Shown piece after piece: positions 1 to 8,377 of a stretch of 52,549 bases of DNA. The position numbers were made by a program, and so were the translations under genes. This stretch comes from a virus. The DNA is taken from the IMG/VR virus record IMGVR_UViG_3300000575_000132, positions 274 to 52,822 of that record. One strand, 5' to 3'. The notes beneath the pieces were generated by a model. It did no database searches. It was not told the origin of the DNA and worked only from the letters and a program-made list of their open reading frames with translations. Within the stretch, counting starts at the first letter, position 1; every line of letters starts with the position of its first letter.

Positions 1-83
1 CCTAAAAAATCTGTAAAATTTTTTTCTGTCTTTTTTAGCCCCCACCCAGCGGCCCAACTATCGCCAAATGTAAAAATCCTCAC
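1..83 (-). CDS. SGNH/GDSL hydrolase-like protein, N-terminal fragment (cut by window edge)
   Basis: A GTG start at 83 overlaps the TGA stop of the upstream DegT-like gene (GTGA), and the frame stays open to the window edge. The first residues read RIFTFGDSWAAGWG, the block I motif (GDS with the catalytic Ser) of SGNH hydrolases, which act on ester or acyl groups of glycans and lipids. Only about 27 residues are visible, so the other catalytic blocks cannot be checked. It would be the third SGNH-like protein of the island, with those starting at 1977 and 6545, and is translationally coupled to the aminotransferase. The frame and motif are seen; the function is inferred from the family. Confidence 0.6.
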   Translation of the reverse strand, partial: MRIFTFGDSWAAGWGLKKTEKNFTDFL

Positions 84-667
84 CTAAACACCTTCATGTT
101 TGTTAAGTTAGGATAATCCCGATAACTCCATTTTTTTGGAGTTGTTTTTATAGCAGTATCTAACCGATTGATTCCTAATTGGGCAGTCTCGGGTGTCATA
201 TAATAATGATACCCCATGCTTTCTATGTCTTGTTCTATCCAGGACGAGTTAGGCATTCGTCCATCGTAGCTCATTTTTTTTAAGTTTATGTAATCTTTTT
301 TGTTGTCGAGCAAAATTGCGCCACCTCGACCTAAAGCAAGATGTTTTTTAAATTGAAAACTAAGACACATAAATGTATTTGGTATATATCCGTTTTTCTT
401 CCAATATACAGCAGCATCTATAACGGAATCTGTAACATAATAATAGTCGTGCCATTTGACGTCTACAAAACTCCATTTGATACCTAATTTTTCAAAAGTA
501 AAAGGTATAGAAATATAAGTGTGCTTGGGGGAATCGGCTTGTACAGCATTTGTATATCGCAATGACAATTCAACAGCATGAGTGCAGCAGTCAGTAGCAA
601 CAGCATATCTAGCACCGTAAAATTCAGCAATCTTTTTTTCAAACAATTCCACGGTTTTAAAATCCAT
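80..667 (-). CDS. Compact DegT/DnrJ/EryC1-like PLP aminotransferase
   Basis: 195 residues against about 360-400 for normal DegT enzymes. The N-terminus (FEKKIAEFYGARYAVATDCC) matches the opening of the family. VIDAAVY (Asp84) sits where the PLP-nitrogen Asp lies, and SFQFKKHLALGRGG (Lys108) matches the Schiff-base lysine loop. The stretch that normally lies between the first helix and the Asp is much shorter, and little follows the lysine loop. Such enzymes transaminate keto-sugars that go into surface glycans. It is divergent from the UDP-sugar dehydrogenase gene and coupled to an SGNH gene downstream. It could be a minimal active enzyme or a binding-only relic; the key residues argue against simple decay. 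Confidence 0.75.
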   Translation of the reverse strand: MDFKTVELFEKKIAEFYGARYAVATDCCTHAVELSLRYTNAVQADSPKHTYISIPFTFEKLGIKWSFVDVKWHDYYYVTDSVIDAAVYWKKNGYIPNTFMCLSFQFKKHLALGRGGAILLDNKKDYINLKKMSYDGRMPNSSWIEQDIESMGYHYYMTPETAQLGINRLDTAIKTTPKKWSYRDYPNLTNMKVFR

Positions 668-680
668 ACTGTATACTTAT

Positions 681-722
681 TTTGCAAAAAATATTGCACT
701 TCAGTTTGCGATTTGCAAAAAT
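681..722. repeat. Direct repeat TTTGCAAAAA in the divergent promoter gap
   Basis: The gap between the divergent genes at 667 and 761 holds TTTGCAAAAA at 681 and again at 712, about 31 bp apart (near three helical turns), with a further TTGCG between. This spacing would suit a regulator bound on one face of the DNA and acting on both genes. No regulator is known; this is inference from the pattern alone. Confidence 0.3.
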
Positions 723-730
723 GTTACTAA

Positions 731-741
731 GTTAAATACTC
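731..741 (+). promoter_or_regulatory. T4-type late promoter candidate (TTAAATACTC)
   Basis: TTAAATACTC resembles the T4 late consensus TATAAATACTATT. It lies 23 bp before the ATG at 761, so a start about 6 bp downstream would leave a short leader with the AGAGGAT ribosome site. The same TAAATA core recurs in five other intergenic sites in this window. It would make the plus-strand island late-expressed. Confidence 0.45.
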
Positions 742-760
742 AGTTAACAAAGAGGATATT

Positions 761-1990
761 ATGCATATAGGATATATTGGTGTTGGTAAACTGGGATTGC
801 CCTGTGCAGAAGCAATTGCAAAAAAAGGACACCGTGTAATCGCATATGATCGAGAGCCTGCCAAAAGTAATTTGGTAGACTTTATGTCAACTATAAAAGA
901 ATGTGTTGAAGGTTGTGAAATTGTTTTTGTAGCAGTCCCTACGCCGCATCATGCCGACTATGACGGAAAGCATCCTACTGCTTATCTTCCTCCCAGAGAC
1001 TTTGATTATGGTATTGTAAAATCTGTTCTTGAAGAAGCAGACAAACACATGAATCAGGAACAATTACTTGTTCTTATTTCCACAGTGCTGCCTGGTACTA
1101 CGAGAAGAGAGTTTGTACCGTTGATAAAAAACACCAGATTTGTGTATAACCCTTATCTTATTGCAATGGGTTCCGTTGCATGGGATATGGTAAATCCTGA
1201 AATGGTAATGATAGGCACAGACGACGGATCAGAAACAGGCGATGCAAAACAGTTACGAGATTTTTATGAAACTGTTATGGAAAACAATCCTCGTTATGTA
1301 ATCGGAACATATGATGAGTGCGAATGTATAAAAGTATTTTATAATACGGTTATTTCCGCAAAAATCAGTCTCGTAAACATGATGCAGGATGTAGCCGAAA
1401 AGCAAGGTAACATCAATGTTGATGTGGTTACAGATGCTTTAGCAAATTCAACTAAGAGAATAATAAGCCCGCAGTATATGACAGCAGGAATGGGCGACGG
1501 CGGTGCTTGTCATCCCAGAGACAATATTGCTCTGCGATATATGGCGCAAGAATTAGATCTGGGTTATGATTTGTTTGATTCTATCATGCAATCAAGAGAG
1601 ATACAGGCAAAAAATCTAGCTCAAGAATTGGTTAAGCATGCAGACAAAAACGACATGCCTGTGTATATTCATGGTAAAGCATATAAACCCAAAGTACCAT
1701 ACACAGACGGTAGTTACAGTTTACTGGTTGGGTATTATGTGCAGGAAATGGGCATTAAACCTACTTATATAGATCCTTATACAGGAGATAATTATCAGCC
1801 CACAGAACCCGGTGTATTCTTAATGGCACATTCTGCAAGTATCACATACGACTATACCAAAGATAAACCCAAAGATGAAATTTACTGTGTAATTCCGCCG
1901 GGTAGCATCGTTGTTGATCCCTGGAGAAAGATATCAAGCTCGGTTAGTCGAGTAATACACTACGGTAACACTAGAAATGCTCGAACTTGA
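761..1990 (+). CDS. UDP-glucose/GDP-mannose dehydrogenase family protein
   Basis: 409 residues. It starts with a Rossmann NAD site (GYIGVGKLGLPCAEAIAKKG) and has the catalytic cysteine block GGACHPRDN (Cys250, where the family has GGxCxPKD). A C-terminal domain with HGKAYKP resembles the UDP-binding segment of UDP-sugar 6-dehydrogenases. Family members oxidise the C6 alcohol of a nucleotide sugar to a carboxylate in two NAD-dependent steps. The substrate cannot be told; the cysteine block is closer to UDP-N-acetylmannosamine dehydrogenase types than to Ugd. AGAGGAT precedes the ATG. It is the first gene of the plus-strand island and overlaps the next gene by 14 bases. Confidence 0.85.
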   Translation: MHIGYIGVGKLGLPCAEAIAKKGHRVIAYDREPAKSNLVDFMSTIKECVEGCEIVFVAVPTPHHADYDGKHPTAYLPPRDFDYGIVKSVLEEADKHMNQEQLLVLISTVLPGTTRREFVPLIKNTRFVYNPYLIAMGSVAWDMVNPEMVMIGTDDGSETGDAKQLRDFYETVMENNPRYVIGTYDECECIKVFYNTVISAKISLVNMMQDVAEKQGNINVDVVTDALANSTKRIISPQYMTAGMGDGGACHPRDNIALRYMAQELDLGYDLFDSIMQSREIQAKNLAQELVKHADKNDMPVYIHGKAYKPKVPYTDGSYSLLVGYYVQEMGIKPTYIDPYTGDNYQPTEPGVFLMAHSASITYDYTKDKPKDEIYCVIPPGSIVVDPWRKISSSVSRVIHYGNTRNART

Positions 1991-2762
1991 ATTTGTACAA
2001 GATGATATTTTAATTGATTCTGAACATAAAAATAAATGTTTGCCCTATTATGTTAAACAAGAACTAGAAGACTTTGAAAAAAGCAAAGATCTAGTTGATC
2101 CTAAATATCTAGAAAAACCTATCGAATACAAATTTAATTCACACGGTTATAGAACTAAAAATATTCAGAATCTTGATAAAGATTTTGTGCTTGTTTTTGG
2201 TTGTTCGCATACCGAAGGCGTTGGAAACTTTTATGAAGACATTTGGTGTTCTCAACTAATATCTAGATTTGATTTAGATTTTCTAAACCTTGCAAAAGCA
2301 GGTACTGGCCCTGATATTCAGTATCTAAATACCGTGCAGTATATTAAATCTGATTATCCTCGACCAAAAGCAGTTATATATCAGTGGCCTCAGTCGTTTA
2401 GAAAAAGTTTTGCATATTCTCAAGGCAAAAAAATCATATTAAAACACCACAATATAAACAACAAGACGGAAAAAAGAGACACAAACTGGTACATAAAAAG
2501 ATATTGTAATGAACTAGGAGAAATGATGATGAGCAATTATGCTTGTTATACTGCTGTAAATTTGTTATGGAAAAATTTAGGAGTTCCAGTTTTAAATTGG
2601 AGTTGGCAGGGTGATTTTGAAAATAATTATAAAGATCTGCATGTTATAAAAATTCAAGACACTGGTAAAGCAAGAGATTTAATACACGACGGTGCTGATA
2701 TACATCGTCAGGTTGCTGTTAAACTAGAAAAAATATTTGAAAATACTTTAAAGACGTGTTAA
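1977..2762 (+). CDS. SGNH/GDSL-like hydrolase
   Basis: 261 residues. VLVFGCSHTEGVG (Ser77) is block I, NLAKAGTGPD is a block II-like Gly/Asn segment, and HDGADIH near the C-terminus provides the Asp-x-His pair. This is the order seen in SGNH esterases and acyltransferases. The N-terminal 65 residues include HGYRTKN, also seen in altered form (NYGFRGKEF) in the second SGNH gene at 6545, so the two are paralogues. It overlaps the dehydrogenase gene, which implies coupled translation. A role in adding or removing an O-acyl group on the glycan made by neighbouring enzymes is inferred. Confidence 0.65.
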   Translation: MLELEFVQDDILIDSEHKNKCLPYYVKQELEDFEKSKDLVDPKYLEKPIEYKFNSHGYRTKNIQNLDKDFVLVFGCSHTEGVGNFYEDIWCSQLISRFDLDFLNLAKAGTGPDIQYLNTVQYIKSDYPRPKAVIYQWPQSFRKSFAYSQGKKIILKHHNINNKTEKRDTNWYIKRYCNELGEMMMSNYACYTAVNLLWKNLGVPVLNWSWQGDFENNYKDLHVIKIQDTGKARDLIHDGADIHRQVAVKLEKIFENTLKTC

Positions 2763-2770
2763 AATAAGTT

Positions 2771-3448
2771 ATGTATGATATAGTTTTTATTTCTTATAAT
2801 GAACCAAACGCAGACAAAAACTGGGAAAGTCTAAAACAGAGGTTTCCTAATGCAAAGCGAGTAGACGGTGTAAAAGGAATACACGAAGCTCACAAAAAAG
2901 CAGCAAAAAAATGTTTTACCAAAATGTTTTGGGTAGTAGATGCAGACGCAGATCTCGACGAGAGCTTTTTGTTTGATTACGAAGTTAACTCTTACGATTT
3001 AGAAACTGTGCATGTTTGTCTAACGGAAAATCCTGTGAATGGTTTAAGATACGGGTATGGAGGAGTAAAACTTCTTCCTCGAAAATCCACTATAAATCTA
3101 GATGATAGCCAAATTGACATGACTACGTCTATAAGCAACAATTTCAAAATTATAAACCAAGTTAGTAATGTTTCTAGATTTAACACAGATGCTTTTTCGG
3201 CTTGGAAATCAGGATTTAGAGAGTGTGCTAAACTAGCAAGTAAGACAATTGAAAGACAAATTAATCAAGAAACAAAACATAGACTAGACGTGTGGTGCAA
3301 TGTAGGTGCAAATACTCCATACGGTATAGACGCTATAAGAGGCGCAAAACAAGGAAAGCAGTTCGGACTGGAAAACAGAGATAATCCAGATGTGCTTTCT
3401 AAAATCAATGATTTTGATTGGCTAAAAGAAAGATTTTCAAAAGGGTGA
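2771..3448 (+). CDS. Phage glycosyltransferase-like protein with DxD motif
   Basis: 225 residues. It opens with YDIVFISYNEPNADKNWESL, has RVDGVKGIHEAHKKAA, and then FWVVDADADLD, which supplies a DxD-type metal and nucleotide-sugar site. I recognise this layout from conserved proteins of marine T4-like phages that look like a short GT-A glycosyltransferase. The acceptor is unknown. It lies between an SGNH gene and the nitroreductase fusion, with 8 and 3 base gaps, so it belongs to the same operon. Confidence 0.65.
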   Translation: MYDIVFISYNEPNADKNWESLKQRFPNAKRVDGVKGIHEAHKKAAKKCFTKMFWVVDADADLDESFLFDYEVNSYDLETVHVCLTENPVNGLRYGYGGVKLLPRKSTINLDDSQIDMTTSISNNFKIINQVSNVSRFNTDAFSAWKSGFRECAKLASKTIERQINQETKHRLDVWCNVGANTPYGIDAIRGAKQGKQFGLENRDNPDVLSKINDFDWLKERFSKG

Positions 3449-3451
3449 AAG

Positions 3452-4720
3452 ATGTATAAAAAATCTGCTGAAATATTGTTGCAAAACAAGGATGCATTAA
3501 GCAAAAAAGTAAGTAACTGGATAGTTAATAACTACCCCTATAGAACAAAGGAAAATGGAAAATGCGAAAGAGATGTATCCTTTATTATACACGCTGTTGC
3601 TAGTTGCTTATCAGAAAAAGACACTCGGGCTATAGATCATGTAATTAGAATATTCTTTAAAGGCGGAAAGTTCCAATTAAAATCGTTTGATGCTGAACTA
3701 GAAGCATATAACTATCTCCTTACAGAAATTGAGCCTCTACTTAGTCAAGGCGAACCCGGAAGCTTTGAATATGCTAAAGACACAGTTGAGTTATTGCAAG
3801 AAAGTTTCAAAAGAGGAACCGCTATTGAAAATGGCTTTAATTTTAGAAACGAAGAAAATCGCCAGGAAAGAGTAAAAAGGATGTTCTACGGTTGGGACGA
3901 GGAGATGGAAATTGTTCGCCAAATTCAAAAATGTCAACGCAATTGGGATCATTCGCAAGAAATTCATCCTGAAGTTGTAGACTATCTTCTATGGCATGCT
4001 GAAAACTCGCCCTCTAAACAATGGGAAGCCTATTACGATGTATATTGGACTGCAGATAGACAGGTTCTAGATGAACTATATGAATATACATGGGGGACTA
4101 CACACAACAGAAATCCTCCATCTACTTGGCGAAATTCGCAAATGAATGCGAATCTTTATATTTTATTTGTGGCAAAAGAACCAGAAACCAAACTAAATTG
4201 TCATGCGGACGGAACATTAAAATCAAATAAAGATCCTGCAAGGTGGGAGAATGCCTATGTAAGCATAGGAATAGCAATGGGGCTAGTAATGAGAGCTGCA
4301 GCAAAGTTAGGCCTTGCTACAGGATGCAACAAAAGCCACGGTGACATGAACGGAAATGACTTTTGGGAAAAAAGATTAGGAATTTTGGACGAAGTTCAAG
4401 CAGGAACAAAAAAAATTGCCTATGGTATAGGCATAGGTTTTCCACAGGAGGGCAGACCTAGATGGGAAACTGACCAAACAGAATTATGTATAGGTTCAGG
4501 AAATGGCAGTAATCTTACAACAAAGAACGAACAGGATCCTGATTGGCAAGAGAACCATCCCAGAACCGGAAAGCCTTTTAGAAAGGTTAAAATTATAGAT
4601 ATACATAGCTGTAACGAAGCAACAGATCCTTACGGAAATGTGCACAAAATACCAGACGAATCTACTATAAAAATTAACTCCATGCGAAAGAGGCAAATCA
4701 ACGTAATAGAAATTAAATGA
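3452..4720 (+). CDS. Fusion: virion-type helical domain plus nitroreductase-like domain
   Basis: 422 residues. The first ~125 carry KCERDVSFIIHAV and a helical remainder. This matches the KCxRDVxxIxxAV module I know from large structural proteins of marine T4-like phages. From about residue 150 a nitroreductase-like domain begins: IQKCQRNWD, then ENSPSKQWEAYY (FMN-site loop, canonical APSxxN), then NAYVSIGIAMGLVMRAAAKLGLATG (the flavin-fold helix). The NSPSKQ loop is shared with the two stand-alone paralogues at 8374 and 10334. Nitroreductase-fold enzymes use FMN for hydride transfer or dehydrogenation. GGGTG precedes the ATG, and the stop overlaps the next start (ATGA). Whether it is a virion enzyme is open. 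Confidence 0.7.
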   Translation: MYKKSAEILLQNKDALSKKVSNWIVNNYPYRTKENGKCERDVSFIIHAVASCLSEKDTRAIDHVIRIFFKGGKFQLKSFDAELEAYNYLLTEIEPLLSQGEPGSFEYAKDTVELLQESFKRGTAIENGFNFRNEENRQERVKRMFYGWDEEMEIVRQIQKCQRNWDHSQEIHPEVVDYLLWHAENSPSKQWEAYYDVYWTADRQVLDELYEYTWGTTHNRNPPSTWRNSQMNANLYILFVAKEPETKLNCHADGTLKSNKDPARWENAYVSIGIAMGLVMRAAAKLGLATGCNKSHGDMNGNDFWEKRLGILDEVQAGTKKIAYGIGIGFPQEGRPRWETDQTELCIGSGNGSNLTTKNEQDPDWQENHPRTGKPFRKVKIIDIHSCNEATDPYGNVHKIPDESTIKINSMRKRQINVIEIK

Positions 4721-5568
4721 TTTATATAGTTTGTGTTTCTAAGCCCTGTGACGGGTTGTTTTATTACAGTTACGAGTACTGTGCATTACTAAATGATAAA
4801 GGCATGCCTGCAAAAGTTCTTGTTGTGCCTCACAAAATGTTTACAAAACAGGATTATATTTTGTCAGTTGATAAAAAATACATTCACTGTCAAAATATAT
4901 TATTTGATTTAGATAGGCCTTGCCAGAGCGATATTTTTCTTGTCATGGGCAGAAGCATGATAACTCTGGCCTTTATAAATTTTAGAGACTATGACAATAA
5001 TCAAAAAAAACTACTGAGGTCTGTATTTTCAAAAAAAATTATTGCAGTATATTCTGAAAATCATCCCATACAGTATCCGCAAGCAATCGATTTTTTTAAG
5101 CCGCAGGCAGTTTGTGATTTATGTGATCGGGAAGTTTATCCTCAAGGCACAGGAAATCATTTTGAAAAAAGAATTAACTTTGACATCTATAAGCCAATTG
5201 ACGAATGTATAGAATTTGAACATTTATTTTTAGGAACCAACAAGGAATATTATTCGGCTGCTGAGAGGCTACTTAACAAGTATCCCGATTATGGAATACT
5301 AGCATATCGGGCAGACTATGTTAATTCTGCTCTTAATAATGTGTTTGTTCCCACAGACAATCTTTTAGGAAAATTCAAAAAATATATATATTGTAAAGAA
5401 GTATTTGATCCTGCTCCTAGAATAATTCAGGAATGCAAGTACTATAGCAAGAGTATAAAATATGAGAGAGATTCTTCAATAGTAGACGGAGGAAGTATAT
5501 ATATGAATAGACAAATTGTGCAACCAGATGTTAATCCAATTATAACTGCATATGACCAAATACATTAA
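4717..5568 (+). CDS. Possible glycosyltransferase-like protein (unassigned)
   Basis: 283 residues without a motif I can name with certainty. The C-terminal part (FDPAPRIIQECKYYSKSIKYERD) resembles the donor-side segment of some GT-B-like capsule or LPS proteins, and an N-terminal alternation of hydrophobic strands fits a Rossmann-like half. Its place between the nitroreductase fusion (ATGA overlap) and a SPASM-like protein (17-base overlap) supports a role in the same pathway. I cannot tell a sugar or acceptor. Confidence 0.45.
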   Translation: MIYIVCVSKPCDGLFYYSYEYCALLNDKGMPAKVLVVPHKMFTKQDYILSVDKKYIHCQNILFDLDRPCQSDIFLVMGRSMITLAFINFRDYDNNQKKLLRSVFSKKIIAVYSENHPIQYPQAIDFFKPQAVCDLCDREVYPQGTGNHFEKRINFDIYKPIDECIEFEHLFLGTNKEYYSAAERLLNKYPDYGILAYRADYVNSALNNVFVPTDNLLGKFKKYIYCKEVFDPAPRIIQECKYYSKSIKYERDSSIVDGGSIYMNRQIVQPDVNPIITAYDQIH

Positions 5569-5869
5569 ACCAAGCTGCATGCCCTTTTATTACAAAAGTG
5601 GCCAAAAAATATACAAACAAACTGTAGAGCAAAATATTGCATATACAGCAGACGGCTTTTTGCTTCCCTGCTGTTGGTGTGATGCTCCGTCTGCTAGAAA
5701 AGATATAGAACGTATGAACATGTACGAACACAATTTAAAATTAGAAAACTGTCAATCTATCGATGAAATAGTAGAATCGAAAATTTGGGAGAATTTTGTA
5801 GATACAATTTTACATGATCCTGAAAATGCACCTAGATGTTGTAAAGAAAAATGCGGGCACAATGACTAA
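5552..5869 (+). CDS. Free-standing SPASM-like Fe-S domain protein
   Basis: 105 residues, rich in cysteine: SCMPF near the start, then TADGFLLPCCWCDAP, then RCCKEKCGHND at the end. The C-x(n)-G-x4-C followed by a Cys cluster is the pattern of the SPASM auxiliary cluster domain, which is normally the C-terminal half of a radical SAM protein. Here it is its own gene and lies before its likely partner, whose ATG overlaps this stop. The similar protein at 9896 lies after its radical SAM partner. No clear ribosome site precedes the ATG, which overlaps the upstream gene, so coupled translation is likely. Confidence 0.6.
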   Translation: MTKYIKPSCMPFYYKSGQKIYKQTVEQNIAYTADGFLLPCCWCDAPSARKDIERMNMYEHNLKLENCQSIDEIVESKIWENFVDTILHDPENAPRCCKEKCGHND

Positions 5870-6545
5870 GGATTTAAGAGAATTTATAAGTGCACAAAAG
5901 CACAAATTAATCAATGTAGAGACGTCTACTAGGTGTACCTTAAGGTGTCCTCAGTGCACAAGAGCAAAATTGTATGCTCCTAAGCACACTAGCGATTACA
6001 AAGAGACAGTATCAAGGATTGCTAACGGAAACGATCTTACCTTGAAAGAAGCAGAAATGATGTTAAATTTTACTGATTCTGGACTCATGCTGTGCGGTCA
6101 ATTATCAGATCCTGTTTTTTGGCCAAACTTTCTTGAATTTCTCAAGCTTTCAAATAATTATCCAGACAAAAAAATACAAATACACACTGCAGCAACCAAA
6201 AACAGCTTAGAGTGGTACAAGAAGGCTTACTCATTATGTCATAAAAATGTAACTTGGATATTTGGTATTGACGGACTTTCGCACACGAGTCCTATATATA
6301 GGATAGGCCAAGACGGCGATCTAATTATGAAAGCAATGATGCTAGGAAAAGAACTGGGGATAAACGTAGAATGGCAATTTATAGTTTTTGAACATAATGT
6401 TAGTCAATTAAACATAGCAGCAGAAATTGCAAAAGATAAAGGAATTCCGTTCCAGTACATAAAAAGTAACAGAGTGGGCGGAAATGTCGAAGTACCAGTG
6501 GAATTTAGGCCAAATCGAAATAAAGAAATGGTGTATAATTTTTGA
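5862..6545 (+). CDS. Radical SAM protein (core domain only)
   Basis: 227 residues. I chose the ATG at 5862, which overlaps the previous stop (ATGACTAA), over a farther upstream Met that lies deep in the SPASM gene. RCTLRCPQC (Cys25, Cys29, Cys32) is the CxxxCxxC motif that binds the 4Fe-4S cluster for S-adenosylmethionine cleavage. LCGQLSDPVFWP takes the place of the usual GGEP-type loop, and the same CGQxSDP appears in the paralogue at 9282. WIFGIDGLSHTSPIYR is also shared with it. The protein ends before a SPASM domain, which is supplied by the gene just upstream. Confidence 0.8.
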   Translation: MTKDLREFISAQKHKLINVETSTRCTLRCPQCTRAKLYAPKHTSDYKETVSRIANGNDLTLKEAEMMLNFTDSGLMLCGQLSDPVFWPNFLEFLKLSNNYPDKKIQIHTAATKNSLEWYKKAYSLCHKNVTWIFGIDGLSHTSPIYRIGQDGDLIMKAMMLGKELGINVEWQFIVFEHNVSQLNIAAEIAKDKGIPFQYIKSNRVGGNVEVPVEFRPNRNKEMVYNF

Positions 6546-7288
6546 TGTTTTTAAATTACAGACCAAAAAATCGTATCGATTCGTTTGATGACATAGATAG
6601 TAAGAGGTCTTATCAAAAAAATCTCCGGACACAACCTCATGACTGGGTCTATAGAAATAAAGACATTTCATATAGATTTAACAATTATGGGTTCCGAGGC
6701 AAAGAATTCTCAACAGTAGAATGGGATAAATCTGTTATTGTAATAGGGGACAGTATTGTTTTTGGCTGCGGACTTGCAGAAGACGACACAATTCCCAAAC
6801 AGCTCGAAAAAATAGCTAACATACCTTGTGTTAATTTAGGTATTTCTGCATCTGGAATTGACCTAGCATGTGTTAATTCTTTGATTTTGCACGATAATTG
6901 CCCTACACCAAAAGCTATTGTCCATATATGGACAGACATGTATCGATATACAGATTTTTCTCCCTTGTCGCTGAGAACGACCAGCAATTATAATGTAAGC
7001 AAGGGCTCTTCTGAAGCCAAGCCTTTTATACCCAGATGGAAGGACTATAATGCTAGATTAAATTGGGGGCAAAGATCTGAATTTTACATAAAAAGCGACA
7101 GAGCTTTATGGAAAAATAAAACCTGTTATATCGAGTGTAGTTTTCATAATTATGAATGGACAAAAGAGAAAGGCATAGATTTTCTTCCTATAAAAGATCT
7201 TGCTAGAGATCTTGATCACCCGGGCATAAAGAGTTGTAGGTATGCAGCAAAAAAAATAGCGAAAAAATTAAACAGGTGTAACATATAA
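6545..7288 (+). CDS. SGNH/GDSL-like hydrolase, second copy
   Basis: 247 residues from the ATG at 6545, which overlaps the upstream TGA; a TTG one codon earlier is less likely. VIGDSIVFGCGL gives block I with the catalytic Ser, NLGISASGID is the Gly/Asn block, and DLDHPG near the C-terminus supplies Asp-x-His. NYGFRGKEF before block I resembles SHGYRTKN in the paralogue at 1977. It is followed by a strong GGAGAGG site for the DegT gene. The role as O-acyl esterase or transferase on a sugar is inferred from the neighbourhood. Confidence 0.65.
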   Translation: MFLNYRPKNRIDSFDDIDSKRSYQKNLRTQPHDWVYRNKDISYRFNNYGFRGKEFSTVEWDKSVIVIGDSIVFGCGLAEDDTIPKQLEKIANIPCVNLGISASGIDLACVNSLILHDNCPTPKAIVHIWTDMYRYTDFSPLSLRTTSNYNVSKGSSEAKPFIPRWKDYNARLNWGQRSEFYIKSDRALWKNKTCYIECSFHNYEWTKEKGIDFLPIKDLARDLDHPGIKSCRYAAKKIAKKLNRCNI

Positions 7289-7297
7289 GGAGAGGTA

Positions 7298-8377
7298 ATG
7301 ATACCATACGAAGGCTGGGATAGAGAATATCAAGAAAATAAAGAAAAATACCTCGAAATCTTTGACAAGTTTATGAGTCAAAGCAACTATGAAAATCCTG
7401 AAATTTTTGAAAAAGAATTTGCAAAATTTATGGGAAGAAAATATGCTGTCTCTGTTGCGAGTGCCACCGATGCTCTTTACTTTTCTTTGCTTGTTCATGG
7501 CGTAGGTCCAGGAGATGAAGTTTTAGTTACAGACTTTTCCTGGATCTCTACATCTTCTTGTGTCTCTATGACAGGAGCAATTCCTGTTTTTTGCGATATA
7601 GATTTAGATTCTTATCATATATCTCTAGACAGCATAAAAAGAATGTATTCTCCAAAAGTTAAAGCTTTAATTTACACGCATCTGTTTGGTAACATGACCG
7701 GCACAAAAGAAATAGAAAAATTCTGCAAGGAAAAAGGAATAGCCTTGATAGAAGACGCAGCCCAGTCGTTGGGTTCTAGCCTAAATGGCAGAAAAGCAGG
7801 AACAATCGGAGATTCCAGCAGCTTTAGTTTTAACACAAATAAGGTTATAGCAGGCATAAACGGCGGCGGCATGTATCTTACAGACAACAATAGCCATGCA
7901 GAGTATGTGAAAAAGCTTCGCCGACACGGTAAAGGAAAAGACTTTGAGTTTTTAGGATATAATTCTAGAATGTATGTGTTAAATTCAGAAATAATCAGGT
8001 ATAGATTATCGCAAATTGACAATTATCAGGCTAAAAGAAATCGAATTGCGGATGTTTATAATAGACAATTCTGTAGTTTACCGGTAACTATTCAAAAACC
8101 TTTAGAACATCAGGAGCACAACTATCATAAATATGTCATAAGGTGTTCAAATCAGCTAGATAGAGATAATTTAAAAAATCTATTATCTGCTAGTATACAT
8201 TATGATACCTGTTTGAGTGCAAACTCGATGTACAATAGTGTTTTCCATAGAAAAGACACTTGTGTAAATTCAGAAATTGCGTCACAAACAGTTCTTTCAT
8301 TGCCTGTACATGCATGGCTTTTTCCAAATGAACTGGACTGGATAATCGATTCAGTAAGGGATTATTTTCAATCATGA
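7298..8377 (+). CDS. DegT/DnrJ/EryC1/StrS family aminotransferase
   Basis: 359 residues, normal length for the family. It has GPGDEVLVTDFSW, then THLFGNMTGTKEIEKFCKEK, then IEDAAQSLGS (Asp153 to the PLP ring nitrogen), then FSFNTNKVIAGINGGG (Lys182, the Schiff-base lysine). These enzymes transfer an amino group, usually from glutamate, to a nucleotide keto-sugar used in surface polysaccharides. GGAGAGGT lies just before the ATG. The stop overlaps the nitroreductase start by ATGA. Compare the much shorter relative at 80-667. Confidence 0.9.
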   Translation: MIPYEGWDREYQENKEKYLEIFDKFMSQSNYENPEIFEKEFAKFMGRKYAVSVASATDALYFSLLVHGVGPGDEVLVTDFSWISTSSCVSMTGAIPVFCDIDLDSYHISLDSIKRMYSPKVKALIYTHLFGNMTGTKEIEKFCKEKGIALIEDAAQSLGSSLNGRKAGTIGDSSSFSFNTNKVIAGINGGGMYLTDNNSHAEYVKKLRRHGKGKDFEFLGYNSRMYVLNSEIIRYRLSQIDNYQAKRNRIADVYNRQFCSLPVTIQKPLEHQEHNYHKYVIRCSNQLDRDNLKNLLSASIHYDTCLSANSMYNSVFHRKDTCVNSEIASQTVLSLPVHAWLFPNELDWIIDSVRDYFQS

